Assembly (NCBI GenBank): GCA_934650975.1
Contig: CAKUFW010000050.1
Coordinates: 1-14,526, forward strand
Origin: an uncultured Collinsella sp.
GTDB lineage: Bacteria; Actinomycetota; Coriobacteriia; Coriobacteriales; Coriobacteriaceae
DNA: 14,526 nt
Direction of reading: 5' to 3'
The notes beneath the pieces are model-generated. The model was given only the letters and a program-made list of their open reading frames with translations, searched no databases and was not told the DNA's origin. Made by a program: the position numbers and the translations under genes. Of the stretch, positions 13,834-14,526 are shown in pieces (within the stretch, counting starts at the first letter, position 1; the number at the start of each line of letters is the position of its first letter).

Positions 13834-13889
13834 CACCTGTATCGCCCACCCCTTAGAGAATGGCCTCACCTTGGTGGAAACATAACGCT

Positions 13890-13906
13890 TACCGGAAAGT
13901 TCGGTA
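13890..13906. promoter_or_regulatory. Candidate operator between the TetR-family gene and lemA
   Basis: TACCGGAAAGTTCGGTA is an imperfect 17-bp dyad (TACCG...CGGTA). It is centred between the two divergent start codons and just upstream of the lemA -10 box. Size and position suit a TetR-type operator, but no direct evidence links them. Confidence 0.4.
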
Positions 13907-13923
13907 TCGCCAAAGGTTGCGGG

Positions 13924-13929
13924 TATACT
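13924..13929 (+). promoter_or_regulatory. Candidate -10 box of lemA
   Basis: TATACT matches TATAAT at five of six bases and lies 61 bp before the lemA start. The -35 region (TTCGGT at 18 bp) is poor and overlaps the dyad at 13890-13906. Confidence 0.45.
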
Positions 13930-13990
13930 AGTAGCGTTACACCAACGGCAGCCGGCGGAAGACGCCGCGGCCATTCGAAACGGAGACACC

Positions 13991-14526
13991 ATGATTCCCG
14001 TCATCATCGGTATCGTTGTTGTCGTTGTGATTGTCTGCGCCATCGCCGGCATCTACAACAACATGGTCACCAAGCGCAATCGCATTGATAACGCCTGGCA
14101 GAACATCGACACGCAGCTGCAGCGCCGCAACGACCTGATCCCTAACCTGGTCGAGACCGTCAAGGGCTACGCCAAACACGAGCAGGACACACTTGCCGCT
14201 GTGGTCAACGCGCGCAACGCCGCCGTGAGCGCTACCACGCCCGAAGCCAAGATGGAAGCCGACAACGTGCTGACCGGCGCCCTGCGCCAGCTCTTCGCTG
14301 TGGCCGAGGCTTACCCCGATCTTAAGGCGAACACCAACTTTACGCAGCTCCAAGCCACGCTCGAAGACACCGAGAACAAGGTGAGCTACGCGCGCCAGAG
14401 CTACAACGACTGCGTGCTTAGCTACAACAACGCCATCCAGACCTTCCCGGCCGTCATCTTTGCCGGCATCTTCCAGTTTAAGGAGCGCCAGGGCTTCGAG
14501 GCCGCCGAGGCCGCCCGCCAGGCACC
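13991..14526 (+). CDS. lemA: LemA family protein (3' end outside window)
   Basis: N-terminal 178 residues of a LemA protein, a small envelope protein of unknown biochemical role. A membrane anchor at residues about 3-22 (VIIGIVVVVVIVCAIAGIY) leaves the rest outside or facing the membrane as a helical bundle. The family's conserved stretch follows: RNRIDNAWQNIDTQLQRR (29-46) and NDLIPNLVETVKGYAKHE (47-64). SYARQSYNDCVLSYNNAI and FPAVIFAG near residues 136-160 are the second conserved block. The normal length is about 185-200 residues, so only the last few are missing. The start ATG has GGAG 5-6 bases upstream. In many genomes lemA precedes a TPM-domain or M48 peptidase gene; that position is outside the window. 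Confidence 0.93.
   Translation, partial: MIPVIIGIVVVVVIVCAIAGIYNNMVTKRNRIDNAWQNIDTQLQRRNDLIPNLVETVKGYAKHEQDTLAAVVNARNAAVSATTPEAKMEADNVLTGALRQLFAVAEAYPDLKANTNFTQLQATLEDTENKVSYARQSYNDCVLSYNNAIQTFPAVIFAGIFQFKERQGFEAAEAARQA

Noticed and set aside
13937..14353. 138-codon minus-strand open frame
   Set aside because: Antisense to lemA, whose plus-strand frame has the conserved family motifs.

Overview
The window is GC-rich bacterial DNA from a Gram-positive actinobacterial lineage. Small SRP RNA, an LTA-synthase-type sulfatase, a large secreted protein ending in a sortase-type LAGTG signal, a BilS-type flavodoxin and paired ABC exporters together fit a gut Coriobacteriia genome such as Collinsella. 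This is inference: there is no rRNA or marker gene here to settle the taxon.

Layout, left to right. (1) 1-861 (+): the 3' end of an LTA-synthase/alkaline-phosphatase-superfamily membrane enzyme, followed by a hairpin and T-run. (2) 923-5026 (-): a 1367-residue cell-wall-anchored surface protein with a signal peptide, four FG-GAP-like acidic motifs, a Gly/Ser-rich beta region, FN3, an Ig-like domain, a Pro/Thr spacer and an LAGTG sorting signal. (3) 5027-5827: non-coding. It holds paired 13-bp repeats next to the surface gene, a 62-bp-period array of 15 alternately oriented 16-bp motifs, and a 129-bp element bounded by 29-bp inverted repeats. (4) 5828-6379 (-): a flavodoxin-like protein. (5) 6491-10204 (-): two abutting genes for a heterodimeric ABC exporter, whose sequences place one degenerate and one canonical ATP site. 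(6) 10205-11267: about 1 kb without protein genes. It contains the SRP RNA gene ffs (-), two copies of a 155-bp sequence at exactly 190-bp offset, and several long inverted repeats. (7) 11268-13049 (-): a single frame fusing a TadA-type deaminase to a complete glycerate kinase. (8) 13101-13190 (+): tRNA-Ser(UGA). (9) 13194-13778 (-): a TetR-type repressor. (10) 13991-14526 (+): the start of a lemA gene, divergent from the repressor.

How the genes work together: the ABC genes form one two-gene operon with stop and start codons touching. tRNA-Ser, the TadA-type gene and ffs make up a translation/secretion housekeeping cluster, with glycerate kinase joined to the deaminase. The sulfatase-fold enzyme and the wall-anchored protein both act at the cell surface but are convergent, not an operon. 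The most unusual content is non-coding: the phased, alternating-orientation array upstream of the surface-protein gene, and a set of large palindromic elements between genes. In three of those elements (129-bp, 169-bp, 16-bp arms) long arms are near-perfect. In two of them every arm mismatch is a G-U pair if the minus strand is the RNA.
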